NCBI RefSeq assembly: GCF_000426545.1 | Contig: NZ_AUFO01000012.1 | Coordinates: 1 to 64,000, forward strand | Source: Paenibacillus massiliensis subsp. panacisoli DSM 21345 | GTDB taxonomy: Bacteria > Bacillota > Bacilli > Paenibacillales > Paenibacillaceae | Direction of reading: 5' to 3' | DNA: 64,000 bases | Part shown: piece after piece, positions 16,669 to 25,117 of the stretch | Layout: every line of letters starts with the position of its first letter | Position numbering within the stretch: the stretch's first letter is position 1 | The notes under the pieces: generated by a model | Database searches by the model: none | What the model saw: the letters and a program-made list of their open reading frames with translations, nothing else | Told to the model about the DNA's origin: nothing | Position numbers and translations under genes: made by a program

Positions 16669-17589
16669 TTATTCGTGTCCGATGGGCTGGTTGCTGTTAG
16701 CAGCAGCATTTTTCTTCGGATTAGCGAGTCCTTCCGTCATACGACGTCCAGTAGGAGTCTGGGCAAGTCCGCCCTTGGCAGTCTCTCGGTGCTGGGTTGG
16801 CATCGCACTTCCTACCTCCAGCATCACATCAATGACCTCATCGGAAGGAATTGCACTACGCACGCCAGCAAGAGCCATGTCTGCCGCAGCCAAGGCGGTT
16901 ACGGCACCGAGTCCATTGCGAACGATACAAGGGATCTCTACCAGTCCTGCTACCGGATCACAGATGAGTCCAAGCGTATTTTTCAATGCCAGTCCGACTG
17001 CATGTATGGCTTGCTCAGGAGAGCCTCCCCTAAGCTCTACCATCGCACCTGCGGCCATTCCAATGGCAGAGCCGATCTCGGCTTGACAGCCGCCTTCAGC
17101 TCCAGAGATGAAGGAGTTATTGGCAATGACATAGCCGATAGCCCCTGCCGCGAACAAGCCATGAACCATATGCTCATCCTCCCAGCCGAATCTCTCCTGC
17201 GCACTGATAAATACACCGGGAATGACGCCGCACGAACCAGCGGTCGGTGTAGCTACGATTCGTCCCATGGAGGCATTTACCTCCGATACGGATAGTGCAT
17301 AAGCCATAGCAAGGGCCGATGCATCGCCGGAGCAGGCCTCTCCTGTACGCAAATATTCGGCCAGGCGCTTTCCGTCTCCTCCAGTCAATCCGCTACGGGA
17401 TACCGTGTCTTCAGTCTGTCCCCGGTGGACCGCCTCCTTCATGATCTCATAGTATTTGGCCATTTGGGTGTAAATTTCTTCAGGAGAGCTGCCGCTCTCC
17501 TTGGATTGCTCTTCGAGCATCAACTGGCCAATCGTCTTGGATTCTTGTATACATAATTCGCTTAATTCACGCAGATGCCGAAATCGCAT
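16669..17589 (-). CDS. sdaAA: L-serine dehydratase, iron-sulfur type, alpha subunit
   Basis: 306 residues. Converts L-serine to pyruvate and ammonia with the beta subunit encoded just upstream (40-base gap). The cluster-binding region is visible: TPTAGSCGVIPG, GAEGGCQAEIGSA and CDPVAGLVEIPC carry the cysteines expected for the [4Fe-4S] cluster. AAGGAG sits eight bases before the ATG. Expression is under the glycine riboswitch at 18438-18622. Confidence 0.95.
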   Translation of the reverse strand: MRFRHLRELSELCIQESKTIGQLMLEEQSKESGSSPEEIYTQMAKYYEIMKEAVHRGQTEDTVSRSGLTGGDGKRLAEYLRTGEACSGDASALAMAYALSVSEVNASMGRIVATPTAGSCGVIPGVFISAQERFGWEDEHMVHGLFAAGAIGYVIANNSFISGAEGGCQAEIGSAIGMAAGAMVELRGGSPEQAIHAVGLALKNTLGLICDPVAGLVEIPCIVRNGLGAVTALAAADMALAGVRSAIPSDEVIDVMLEVGSAMPTQHRETAKGGLAQTPTGRRMTEGLANPKKNAAANSNQPIGHE

Positions 17590-17629
17590 GTGACTAGCTC
17601 CTTCCTGTTCCTAACCTAAATCTTGATGC

Positions 17630-18307
17630 TTACTTTGCAGTGTTACGAATATCCATCACCTTCACCTCGTACATGTAGGTGAGAGATTGCAGATATTCCA
17701 GAAGCGGTCTTGGAATGATGCTATCTGTCTCTATGGCTGATAGTGCCTCTCCATCCCGACCGGTGCGGTCTACGTGCATATAGGCAATATTCACACCGGA
17801 TGCACCTAAGGCCGTAGTTATAGCCCCCAGCATACCAGGCTTATCTGAATGTAGCAGGGTCAGGATCGGGAGCTCTCCTGTCAAATTGACACGAAATTCG
17901 CTGAGCTGCTGTACCTGAATATTCCCGCCGCCTATGGAAGAGCCTACGAGTGTGGACTTACGACCGGCCTGCCATGCATCAATTCGTACCGTGTTGGGAT
18001 GAAGTGCAGGTAGCGAGCTTGTGACGAACTCATAAGTCATTCCGGCCCGTGTGGCCTGCTCTTCTGCATCAATGATCCTCGCGTCATCAGTGTTATAGTC
18101 CAGCAAGCCTCCGAGTAATGCCAGATCAGTGCCATGCCCTTTGTACGTATCAGCGAAGGAGCCGTATAATGTCATGACACACCGCTCGGGTGTACTACCT
18201 ACCCAGTGATGGGCCATGCGTCCGAGCCGGACGGCCCCTGCTGTGTGCGAGCTGGAGGGACCGGTCATAGCGGGTCCAATAATGGAAAACACATCTTTAA
18301 AGCGCAT
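17630..18307 (-). CDS. sdaAB: L-serine dehydratase, iron-sulfur type, beta subunit
   Basis: 225 residues. N-terminal domain with the conserved IGPAMTGPSSSHTAGA segment, C-terminal ACT domain (about 150-222, ILTLLHSDKPGMLGAITTAL). Start at 18307 follows GGAGGAG; an in-frame upstream start would add 14 residues without homology to the family. First gene after the glycine riboswitch. Confidence 0.95.
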   Translation of the reverse strand: MRFKDVFSIIGPAMTGPSSSHTAGAVRLGRMAHHWVGSTPERCVMTLYGSFADTYKGHGTDLALLGGLLDYNTDDARIIDAEEQATRAGMTYEFVTSSLPALHPNTVRIDAWQAGRKSTLVGSSIGGGNIQVQQLSEFRVNLTGELPILTLLHSDKPGMLGAITTALGASGVNIAYMHVDRTGRDGEALSAIETDSIIPRPLLEYLQSLTYMYEVKVMDIRNTAK

Positions 18308-18393
18308 AAGAACTCCTCCTGTACATGATGATTTGCCTTCAGTATCCACTAATATTCATCTGTTCACTCTAATCCTGCCGCGTCATGTCAGCA

Positions 18394-18437
18394 CAAAAAA
18401 AGGACAGGATAAGGAAGTGATCCCTTATCTCTGTCCT
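18394..18437 (-). terminator. expression-platform terminator of the glycine riboswitch
   Basis: On the minus strand GGACAG-A-GATAAGG pairs with CCTTATC-CTGTCC, followed by seven T. Its 5' arm overlaps the 3' arm of the second aptamer's P1 helix, so glycine-bound aptamer should prevent it: an ON switch. Confidence 0.85.
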
Positions 18438-18622
18438 GTGTACCTGAGAGTTTGCTGCGGGTTCTTGGTTGCGATCCCCCGCCTTACCCCTTTGGTGGCT
18501 TACGCTCTCTCCAGAGGCGCGTCCGTTGACGGTACGGGTACCTGAGAGATTAACTGTCGGCCGGGTGCCGTGCAGCTTGCTCCTTCGGTGCCCTGCTCTT
18601 GCTGGCAGGTCTCTCCCGTCAA
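18438..18622 (-). promoter_or_regulatory. tandem glycine riboswitch (gcvT type)
   Basis: Two glycine aptamers in series on the minus strand. Aptamer 1 (about 18620-18535) shows GGGAGAGACC, GCACCGAAGGAGCAAG and AATCTCTCAGGTAC; aptamer 2 (about 18515-18438) shows CTGGAGAGAGCG, CCACCAAAGGGG and AACTCTCAGGTAC. The terminator follows at once, and sdaAB begins about 90 bases later. Reads as glycine switching on serine breakdown. Confidence 0.93.
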
Positions 18623-18868
18623 TATCATCCGCAATATATGTACAATTACATAGGTTAGCCTGAGAAGGCTCTCTTGTATAATTCATGGATCAAGCGGGAG
18701 ATCGGATCTCCATGTCATATCCCTGTTAAGAGATGGTTGACAATCTTGACACAACGAAGATATTAACGGTTAAGGCCACTCTTGTCAATATAATAGTATG
18801 CGAGAGTGAAGTTAGGGGTGCATACAAGCTAAGCATGCTAGAGCAGTGTTCATAGTGAGATGTCCCTA

Positions 18869-18912
18869 AAACACGAACATTATTTCAATAATCATTTGAC
18901 ACATTCGTGTTT
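18869..18912. promoter_or_regulatory. PurR-box-like inverted repeat
   Basis: AAACACGAA at 18869-18877 and its exact reverse complement at 18904-18912, with 26 bases between. B. subtilis PurR binds pairs of inverted CGAA-containing boxes with about 24-25 bases between the cores. Here the core and spacing are close and the second box overlaps the spacer of a promoter. Match to the full PurBox consensus is partial. Confidence 0.5.
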
Positions 18913-18925
18913 ACTGGCATACAAT
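18896..18925 (+). promoter_or_regulatory. sigma-A type promoter of the riboswitch-FAD dehydrogenase unit
   Basis: TTGACA at 18896-18901 and TACAAT at 18920-18925, 18-base spacer. Predicted start near 18932, about 115 bases before the purine aptamer. Confidence 0.65.
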
Positions 18926-19048
18926 GAGTTAGGGGAGATTAAGGAAAGCTCCTTCGACCCTAGAATCGTACATTAGCTTGACGACCCATCGATATTTGTT
19001 AACATTCAATGATCAGTTAGTCAACATTCAGTCAGTATTTAATCATCG

Positions 19049-19113
19049 TTCGTATAACCTCAATAATCAGGATTGAGGGTTTCTACAGGGAACCGTAAAT
19101 TCCCGGCTACGAA
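19049..19113 (+). promoter_or_regulatory. purine riboswitch aptamer, guanine class
   Basis: P1 TTCGTA/TACGAA (19049-19054 with 19108-19113), P2 CCTCAAT/ATTGAGG (19058-19064 with 19072-19078), J2/3 GTTTCTAC (19079-19086), P3 GGGAA/TTCCC with loop CCGTAAA (19088-19104), J3/1 GGCT. These are the conserved purine aptamer elements. The base before the U that closes P1 is C (19107), the position that pairs with the ligand and selects guanine; adenine aptamers have U there. J3/1 has G where most have A. Confidence 0.9.
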
Positions 19114-19154
19114 TAGGCTGCTTCGGCATACCTATGGAGAGCCGGGATTTTTTT
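19101..19154 (+). terminator. riboswitch terminator mutually exclusive with the aptamer
   Basis: TCCCGGCT (19101-19108) pairs with AGCCGGGA (19140-19147); inner stems ATAGG/CCTAT (19113-19117 with 19131-19135) and TGC-TTCG-GCA (19119-19128) extend it; seven T follow. The outer 5' arm uses the P3 3' strand and J3/1, and the inner arm touches P1, so ligand-bound aptamer and terminator cannot coexist. This predicts that ligand turns expression on. Confidence 0.85.
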
Positions 19155-19204
19155 GTGCGCTCATTTAAGGCCGTGGTGGAGCAGGCTCATGTGGGGAGGA
19201 CACT

Positions 19205-20629
19205 ATGAAAGCATATGATGTCATTATTGTCGGGGCAGGCCCGGCGGGAATTTTCACAGCATACGAATTGAGCAGGAGGGCACCGGAGTGGAAGGTGCTG
19301 TTGGTAGACAAGGGACATAATATTTATCGTAGACGCTGTCCGATTCTGGAGGGCAAGATTGCACTGTGCCCACCTCCAGCAGGGAAGAAGGATCATGCCG
19401 GATGTCTCCCGGCCTGCTCGATTACAGCCGGATTCGGTGGGGCAGGAGCATACAGTGATGGTAAGTTCAATGTGACTACCGAATTCGGGGGCTGGCTGAC
19501 AGATTATATGGCTCCTTCCGAGGTAATGGAGCTGATTCGATACGTGGATTCCATTAATCTGGAGCATGGGGCCACGACAGTAATTACAGACCCTACTACT
19601 GAGACTGTACGCAGTATTGAGCAGCGAGGATATGCTGCAGGCTTGAAGCTATTGCGTGCAGAGGTGCGGCATCTGGGAACGGAGCAGAACCTTCAGATTT
19701 TGCAATCCATCTACGAATATTTGCAGGAACGGATCGACATGGTCTTCAAGGCTGAGGTGGAGGATATTCTCACGGAGAAGAAGGATTCTGACTATCATGT
19801 GAGCGGGATCCTGCTCAAGAATGGGGAGACCTATCAGGCTGATCGGGTCATGATTGCACCGGGACGAGACGGCTCTGTGTGGCTGGCAGAATTGCTGAAG
19901 AAGCGCAAGATCAAGATGTACAACAATCAGGTGGATGTTGGAGTGAGGGTTGAGACGTCGGATGTGGTGATGCAGGAGATCAATGAGCATCTGTATGAAG
20001 GGAAATTTATCTATAATACTTCAGTAGGAACCCGGGTGCGTACCTTCTGCAGCAATCCATCCGGTCATGTCGTGGTCGAGAATCATAGTGGGATTATGGC
20101 AGCCAATGGACATTCCTACAAGGACCCGGCTCTTGGCTCGGTCAACACGAATTTTGCCTTACTCGTATCGCATAGCTTCACCGAACCATTCGATAAGCCT
20201 AATGAATATGCCCGTGAAATCTGCAAGCGTGCCAATGACTTGTCTGGCGGTGGTGTGATTGTGCAGAAATACGGGGATATCATAAGAGGGCGGCGTTCCA
20301 CTGTCAACCGGATCAAGGAGGGCTTCCTGGAGCCTACCCTGAAGGAGGCCGTACCTGGTGATCTAGGATTGGTGTTGCCTTACAATACCATGCGCAGTCT
20401 GATTGAAATGATGGAGGCGCTGGATAAGGTAACGCCGGGTATCGCTTCCGAGCATACACTATTTTATGGCGTGGAAGCCAAATTCTATTCGGCACGGCCC
20501 AAGCTGGACTCCAATCTCCAGACGGAGATTAAGGGGCTATACTGCGGGGGAGACGGCGCAGGTATTACGAGGGGACTGGCGCAGGCCGGGGCGGCAGGAG
20601 TAAGAATTGCCCGGGCAATGTTAGCTTGA
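19205..20629 (+). CDS. NAD(P)/FAD-dependent oxidoreductase (COG2509-like) of unknown substrate
   Basis: 474 residues. Rossmann FAD-binding motif VIIVGAGPAGIFTAYELS at residues 5-22, a cysteine-rich stretch (RRRCPILEGKIALCPPPAG, then AGCLPACSITAGFGGAGA), and C-terminal FAD motif YCGGDGAGITRGLAQAGAAG. This is the pattern of the uncharacterised 'FAD-dependent dehydrogenase' family. GGGGAGGA precedes the ATG. It is alone in its unit, behind a PurR-like repeat, a guanine-class riboswitch and a terminator, which links it to purine status; the reaction is unknown. Confidence 0.85.
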   Translation: MKAYDVIIVGAGPAGIFTAYELSRRAPEWKVLLVDKGHNIYRRRCPILEGKIALCPPPAGKKDHAGCLPACSITAGFGGAGAYSDGKFNVTTEFGGWLTDYMAPSEVMELIRYVDSINLEHGATTVITDPTTETVRSIEQRGYAAGLKLLRAEVRHLGTEQNLQILQSIYEYLQERIDMVFKAEVEDILTEKKDSDYHVSGILLKNGETYQADRVMIAPGRDGSVWLAELLKKRKIKMYNNQVDVGVRVETSDVVMQEINEHLYEGKFIYNTSVGTRVRTFCSNPSGHVVVENHSGIMAANGHSYKDPALGSVNTNFALLVSHSFTEPFDKPNEYAREICKRANDLSGGGVIVQKYGDIIRGRRSTVNRIKEGFLEPTLKEAVPGDLGLVLPYNTMRSLIEMMEALDKVTPGIASEHTLFYGVEAKFYSARPKLDSNLQTEIKGLYCGGDGAGITRGLAQAGAAGVRIARAMLA

Positions 20630-20660
20630 TCGAAGTGGTAAAAACCTAGCGTGAACAGGC

Positions 20661-20699
20661 AAGGAAGGCTCCTTCTGCGAGGGGCCTTCCTTTTTTCTT
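20661..20699 (+). terminator. terminator after the FAD dehydrogenase gene
   Basis: AAGGAAGGC/GCCTTCCTT stem followed by TTTTTTCTTT. Confidence 0.85.
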
Positions 20700-20721
20700 T
20701 ATGCCAGACCTATAAGTTGGG

Positions 20722-21363
20722 TTATGTGCGAACCTCCAATCGCTTGGCGATGAGTGACATGCCATAATTTACAACAAAATACAGGAAGGCTGCGAACAGT
20801 AGGGCAGGTATTACAAAAGACTGGTTCTGTGCTCCGGCAATCTGTGCACTATGCGTCAGTTCAGGTAGTGATATGATAACGGCCAGTGACGTATCCTTCA
20901 TGAGCGAAATATACTGGCTGACCATCGGAGGCACCATTCTGCGTAGACCCAGAGGTAGTACAATGTGCCATAATGTCTGTGTATAGCTAAGGCTAGAGGA
21001 ACGGGCTGCCTCGATCTGGCCTTTATCTACCGAATTGAGGCCGCTACGCACAATTTCCGCAATCATGGCTGCTTCAAATACAGATAGACCGATGATGGCA
21101 GACCACTTCAATGGAACGGAGAAGCCGACGGCTGGCAGCACGAGGAACAGGAAGAAGATAATGAGCAGGAGCGGCAGATTACGAATGATATCAATGAGGA
21201 AAGCAGCAATCTGCGAGATGACTGGTAGCCGAGTATAGCGCAGCACCCCGAGCAATATGCCTAAGGCTGTACTGATGAGTATCGAATATAATGCGACCTC
21301 CAGCGTAAGCAGGAAGCCGTCCAGAATGAATCTGATGTTCGTCCATGTGAAAAATGTATCCAT
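20722..21363 (-). CDS. polar amino acid ABC transporter permease
   Basis: 213 residues of the HisM/GlnP family, five helices; the ATPase-contact loop GQIEAARSSSLSYTQTLWHI near 130-150. Last gene of the importer operon; 15 bases after the paired permease. Confidence 0.9.
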   Translation of the reverse strand: MDTFFTWTNIRFILDGFLLTLEVALYSILISTALGILLGVLRYTRLPVISQIAAFLIDIIRNLPLLLIIFFLFLVLPAVGFSVPLKWSAIIGLSVFEAAMIAEIVRSGLNSVDKGQIEAARSSSLSYTQTLWHIVLPLGLRRMVPPMVSQYISLMKDTSLAVIISLPELTHSAQIAGAQNQSFVIPALLFAAFLYFVVNYGMSLIAKRLEVRT

Positions 21364-21378
21364 GTCGGGCTTCCCTCC

Positions 21379-22047
21379 TTAGGATGTTTTGGCCAGTCTT
21401 CTCTCCAGATACAGCACTCCGAAGCTAAGAGGCAGCGTAATAACCAGATAGAACATGGCTGTAAAAGCATACACGCTGACAGGCATGAAGATATCAGAGT
21501 TAATCTGATCAGATACGAGCATCAGGTCCGCGCCAGCTACGATTGCAAGGATGGATGAATTCTTGAACATATTGATGAACTGATTACCGATGGCAGGCAG
21601 GGAGATTTTGATGGCCTGCGGCAGGATGATCTCCATCATCGTCTGGTTGTAGCTGAGACCTGAGGAGCGACCAGCCTCCATTTGTCCTTTGGGTACGGTC
21701 TGAATGCCTGCTCTAATGGCTTCAGCGACGTAGGCGGAGGTATAGATGGTAAGACCGATCGTCCCCGCTGTGAATCCATCGAAGTTCACCCCGAACGAAC
21801 CCAGACCATAGTAAAACAAATATACAGTGATCAACAGTGGAATATTTCGAAAAAGTTCGACGTAGGCTGTTCCGAACCATTTAAGAGGCTGGACTGGTGC
21901 GATCCGGAAGACAGCGATCAGGGCGCCGAGAATGAAGCTGCCGACCAGTCCGATCAGACTGACCTGAAGGGTCGTCAGGAAGCCATCTATATAGCGATCC
22001 CAGTTGTTGAATAGTACATTGATGTCGAAATCAAGCATTAGCGTCAT
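21379..22047 (-). CDS. polar amino acid ABC transporter permease
   Basis: 222 residues, HisM/GlnP family; contact loop GQMEAGRSSGLSYNQTMMEI mirrors that of the second permease. A GGAGG lies only four bases before the chosen ATG; the ATG three codons later and a GTG one codon earlier are alternatives. Together the two permeases form the channel. Confidence 0.9.
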   Translation of the reverse strand: MTLMLDFDINVLFNNWDRYIDGFLTTLQVSLIGLVGSFILGALIAVFRIAPVQPLKWFGTAYVELFRNIPLLITVYLFYYGLGSFGVNFDGFTAGTIGLTIYTSAYVAEAIRAGIQTVPKGQMEAGRSSGLSYNQTMMEIILPQAIKISLPAIGNQFINMFKNSSILAIVAGADLMLVSDQINSDIFMPVSVYAFTAMFYLVITLPLSFGVLYLERRLAKTS

Positions 22048-22105
22048 CACACCTCCGTTGCATCAGACGATATGGGAACAAGATGATCTTCGGCTCACCA
22101 TGAAA

Positions 22106-22132
22106 GAAAGGAGCTCGCAGCTTGCGGCTCCT
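22106..22132 (-). terminator. stem-loop between binding-protein and permease genes
   Basis: On the minus strand GGAGCCGCAAGC pairs with GCTGCGAGCTCC-type bases and is followed by TTTCTTTC. Weak terminator or message-stabilising stem that would favour the binding protein over the permeases. Confidence 0.5.
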
Positions 22133-22222
22133 TCCGCCAATTTTGAAAAAGCTAGGTTGTCACACTTGTGGGATAGGGAGTTCTAGTACCTGGCTAGTTC
22201 TTGTACATGCTACTTCTCGTGC

Positions 22223-23062
22223 CTATTCAGGCTTCGTGCCGAACCATTGCTCGTAGAGGGTGTCATATTCACCGCTGCTGTGCAGCTCAGTCAAGGTATC
22301 ATTCACTGCCTGGAGCAATGCCTCATTTCCCTTCTTCACAGCGATACCGTAAGGCTCGTCAGTAAAATTGCCGCCCACCAGATGGAAGCTTGGGTCCTGT
22401 TGCTGCATTCCGAGCAGGATCGCATTATCTGTAGTCAGAGCATCGCCTTTGTTGGCCTTGAGCGCATTGAAGGCGTCCTGATAGTTCTCGAATTCAAGCA
22501 CGGTGGCGTCCGGGGCCTTCTCCCGTATATTCTTGGTGGATGTAGAGCCCTTAACTGCCAGTACCTTCGTGGAAGCGTCCAGTGAATCAATACCTGTAAT
22601 CGGGCTGTCTGTCCGAACGAGAAGCGATTGTCCTGCCTCAAAATATACTTCGCTGAAGTCTACCTGCTGTTTACGTTCTTCCGTAATGGTCATGGTAGCA
22701 ACGATCATATCAATCTCGCCGTTCTGAAGTAATGGAATACGCGTCTTGGAGGTAACCTCCTTGAACTCCACCTTGCTCTCATCACCGAATACCTGCTTGG
22801 CAATCGCTTTGGCTACATCAACGTCGAAGCCTTCAATCTCTCCAGTGGCTGTATTCTTGAGGCCGAAGAGCTTGGTATCATTCTTCACCCCGACAATGAG
22901 CTTGCCACGTTCCTTGATAGCTTCCAGAGCAGTAGCCTCTTCACCGCCTCCGGTACCAGCATTACTTGAGCCACCGTCGGTGCCTCCGCCACAACCAGCA
23001 AGAATAAGGAATAAGGATACGAGTAATAGCATGGAGACTTTCCATTGAATTCTTTGTTTCAT
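22223..23062 (-). CDS. amino acid ABC transporter substrate-binding lipoprotein
   Basis: 279 residues. Lipobox LAGCG near residue 24, glycine/serine-rich linker, then a family 3 binding domain (KLIVGVKNDTKLFGLKN, GFDVDVAKAIAKQVFGD, AVKGSTSTKNIREKAPDA). Member of the glutamine/polar amino acid class. Follows the ATPase gene by 37 bases. Exact ligand not readable. Confidence 0.92.
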   Translation of the reverse strand: MKQRIQWKVSMLLLVSLFLILAGCGGGTDGGSSNAGTGGGEEATALEAIKERGKLIVGVKNDTKLFGLKNTATGEIEGFDVDVAKAIAKQVFGDESKVEFKEVTSKTRIPLLQNGEIDMIVATMTITEERKQQVDFSEVYFEAGQSLLVRTDSPITGIDSLDASTKVLAVKGSTSTKNIREKAPDATVLEFENYQDAFNALKANKGDALTTDNAILLGMQQQDPSFHLVGGNFTDEPYGIAVKKGNEALLQAVNDTLTELHSSGEYDTLYEQWFGTKPE

Positions 23063-23098
23063 GTGAGTTGATCCCCTTTCTCTACTTTTGTATTTAGA

Positions 23099-23827
23099 TT
23101 AATGATTGATCAAACGGCTGAGAAATGTGCGTGCACGCTCTTCCCTAGGTTCAGCGAAAAACTCTGCAGGTGTGCTGTCTTCCAGAATCTGCCCCTGATC
23201 CATGAATATGACGCGGTCTGCCACTTCACGGGCGAAGCCCATTTCATGCGTAACGATGACCATGGTCATGCCTTGATGAGCCAATGAGCGCATGACATCC
23301 AGCACCTCACCGATTGTCTCGGGGTCCAGCGCCGAGGTGGGTTCGTCGAAGAGCATAATCTTCGGCTTCATAGCGAGACCGCGTGCTATGGCAACACGCT
23401 GCTGTTGACCGCCGGATAGCTGCGCCGGGTAGCTATCGGCTTTATCCTCGATGCCAACGCGCTTCAGGTAAGTCAGGGCTGTTGCCGAAGCCTCTGCCTT
23501 GGAGACACCAAGCACCTTCATGGGTGCGAGAATGATATTCTCAACAACCCGCTTATGCGGATAGAGGTTGAAATGCTGAAACACCATACCGATGTCCCTG
23601 CGGAATTTGTTGATGTCCACGCGCTTGTCATGAAGAGGAACTCCGTTAACAATCAGTTGTCCCCCGGAGATCGTCTCCAGCCGGTTCATACACCGAAGCA
23701 GGGTGCTCTTGCCTGATCCCGAAGGGCCGATAATAACGACGACCTGACCTTCCTCAATTGTAAGATTGATGTCCTTGAGTACATGGAAATGACCATAGTG
23801 CTTGTTAACATTGCGAAATTCAATCAG
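23099..23827 (-). CDS. glnQ: polar amino acid ABC transporter ATPase (GlnQ-like), probable CTG start
   Basis: 242 residues if read from CTG at 23827. The N-terminal part carries the strand [19 protein letters not shown] and Walker [10 protein letters not shown] (about 33-41); downstream follow the Q loop, signature [14 protein letters not shown] and Walker [13 protein letters not shown]. The first ATG in frame (23689) would delete Walker A, so it cannot be the start. No ATG, GTG or TTG lies in frame nearby; AAGGAGG sits seven bases before CTG ATT GAA TTT, and homologues begin with Met-Ile-Glu-Phe. First gene of the operon. Confidence 0.85.
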   Translation of the reverse strand: MIEFRNVNKHYGHFHVLKDINLTIEEGQVVVIIGPSGSGKSTLLRCMNRLETISGGQLIVNGVPLHDKRVDINKFRRDIGMVFQHFNLYPHKRVVENIILAPMKVLGVSKAEASATALTYLKRVGIEDKADSYPAQLSGGQQQRVAIARGLAMKPKIMLFDEPTSALDPETIGEVLDVMRSLAHQGMTMVIVTHEMGFAREVADRVIFMDQGQILEDSTPAEFFAEPREERARTFLSRLINH

Positions 23828-23989
23828 AACAAGTCCTCCTTCCTTAACATGCCGCCTGACATCTGCATAATGAAGCCCTTATTGTACTGAATTATGCAAA
23901 TCATCGTGCAGCGTTTCTAGTACCTTGACGAATCCAACGTAGTGTAGAATCGTTCGAATCATCCAAAAGAAAGCAAAAATAGAAAATAG

Positions 23990-24180
23990 TTAACTAATGA
24001 TACAATGACAAAGGGATAATTACAATAATTTTCCGTCAATTAATATAACATTAAAACCCCTAATAAACTTATTTTATATACATTAGGTCAAATATTAGAT
24101 AGTTGTAAGTTAGGTTTATTACATTTGATTTTTGATTTATGTCAAAAAATTATAAAAATTTACAAATATAACGTAGCTGT
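23990..24180. other. AT-rich intergenic stretch
   Basis: Between the divergent ATPase and cupin genes (gap 23828-24378). About 190 bases are much richer in A and T than the neighbours and contain many TAATA/TTATA words. No gene, repeat or clear operator was recognised; promoters for both sides are probably here. Confidence 0.5.
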
Positions 24181-24378
24181 CAAGTATTTTTGTTCGTAAA
24201 TATGACATGAATTGATCTCGAGCCCTACAGGGCATATTGCATACGTGACAAATGCAGCTTCATGTTTTACATTAATAAGTGAGCTTCGGCTTCTGTGTAT
24301 CCCAATTTGCAAGATATGGATGACATAAAAGGTGAATAAGTATGAACTAAAATGAATTAGCTGAAGGAAGGTATTGTA

Positions 24379-24831
24379 ATGAGCAAAGAAATCTCTCCGC
24401 TTGTAGCGGCCCTTGATATGCAGCCTCATCCTGAGGGCGGTTGGTACAAAGAAATGTGGAAGGCGAGCTTCCAGATTCCTAAGCCAGTGCTTCCGGATAT
24501 TTATTCGGGGCCAAGATTTGCAGCCTCATCTACGTATTTTTTGCTGCATCCAGGTGAGTTCTCGGAGTGGCATGTTGTACATTCTGATGAGCTGTGGCTC
24601 TACCATTCGGGTAGTCCCATCGAGCTGAAGCTTGGGGGCAATGGCGAGAATCCTGGTGAGGAGACCGTTATTATTCTTGGGGCAGATGTGGCTGCTGGCC
24701 AATCCCCACAAGGACTAGTGCCTGGAGGTGTGTGGCAGACAGCTCGTCCACTCGGTGATGAGCCTGTACTCGTCACTTGTGTTGTAGCTCCTGGGTTCCA
24801 CTTTGATGACTTCAAGCTGATCTCGCGTTAA
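24379..24831 (+). CDS. cupin domain protein (DUF985 family)
   Basis: 150 residues of the Cupin_5/DUF985 family: LDMQPHPEGGWYKEMW at the N-terminus, STYFLLHPGEFSEWHVVHSDELWLYHSG carrying the cupin histidines and glutamate, and LVTCVVAPGFHFDDF at the C-terminus. Metal-binding small barrel of unknown reaction. GGAAGG precedes the ATG. Followed by a strong terminator. Confidence 0.85.
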   Translation: MSKEISPLVAALDMQPHPEGGWYKEMWKASFQIPKPVLPDIYSGPRFAASSTYFLLHPGEFSEWHVVHSDELWLYHSGSPIELKLGGNGENPGEETVIILGADVAAGQSPQGLVPGGVWQTARPLGDEPVLVTCVVAPGFHFDDFKLISR

Positions 24832-24944
24832 GGCTGTACCAGATGGCGTATTTCCTCAATATTTGAGCACATCCTTAGGAATTGAAGGTGTGTTGTTAGG
24901 GATACGCGGGGGATGGAGGAATGAGGGCATACTTTTTTCAAAGA

Positions 24945-24995
24945 AAAGCGTCCTTCTCAGACTGAGCTTAGTACTCGGCGGGAAGGACGCTTTTA
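24945..24995. terminator. terminator after the cupin gene
   Basis: AAAGCGTCCTTC and GAAGGACGCTTT form a 12-bp stem followed by T on the plus side and preceded by A-rich sequence. Confidence 0.8.
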
Positions 24996-25117
24996 AATAG
25001 TAGGCTTTAAGACTTTAATAATCTTCAGCAGAGATTTGTAGAAAAGCGCTTTTCTTGTATGAACTTACTTGTATGAAACTTTCTTGCATGAACAGACCAC
25101 CTAAGGATTAGGCAACA

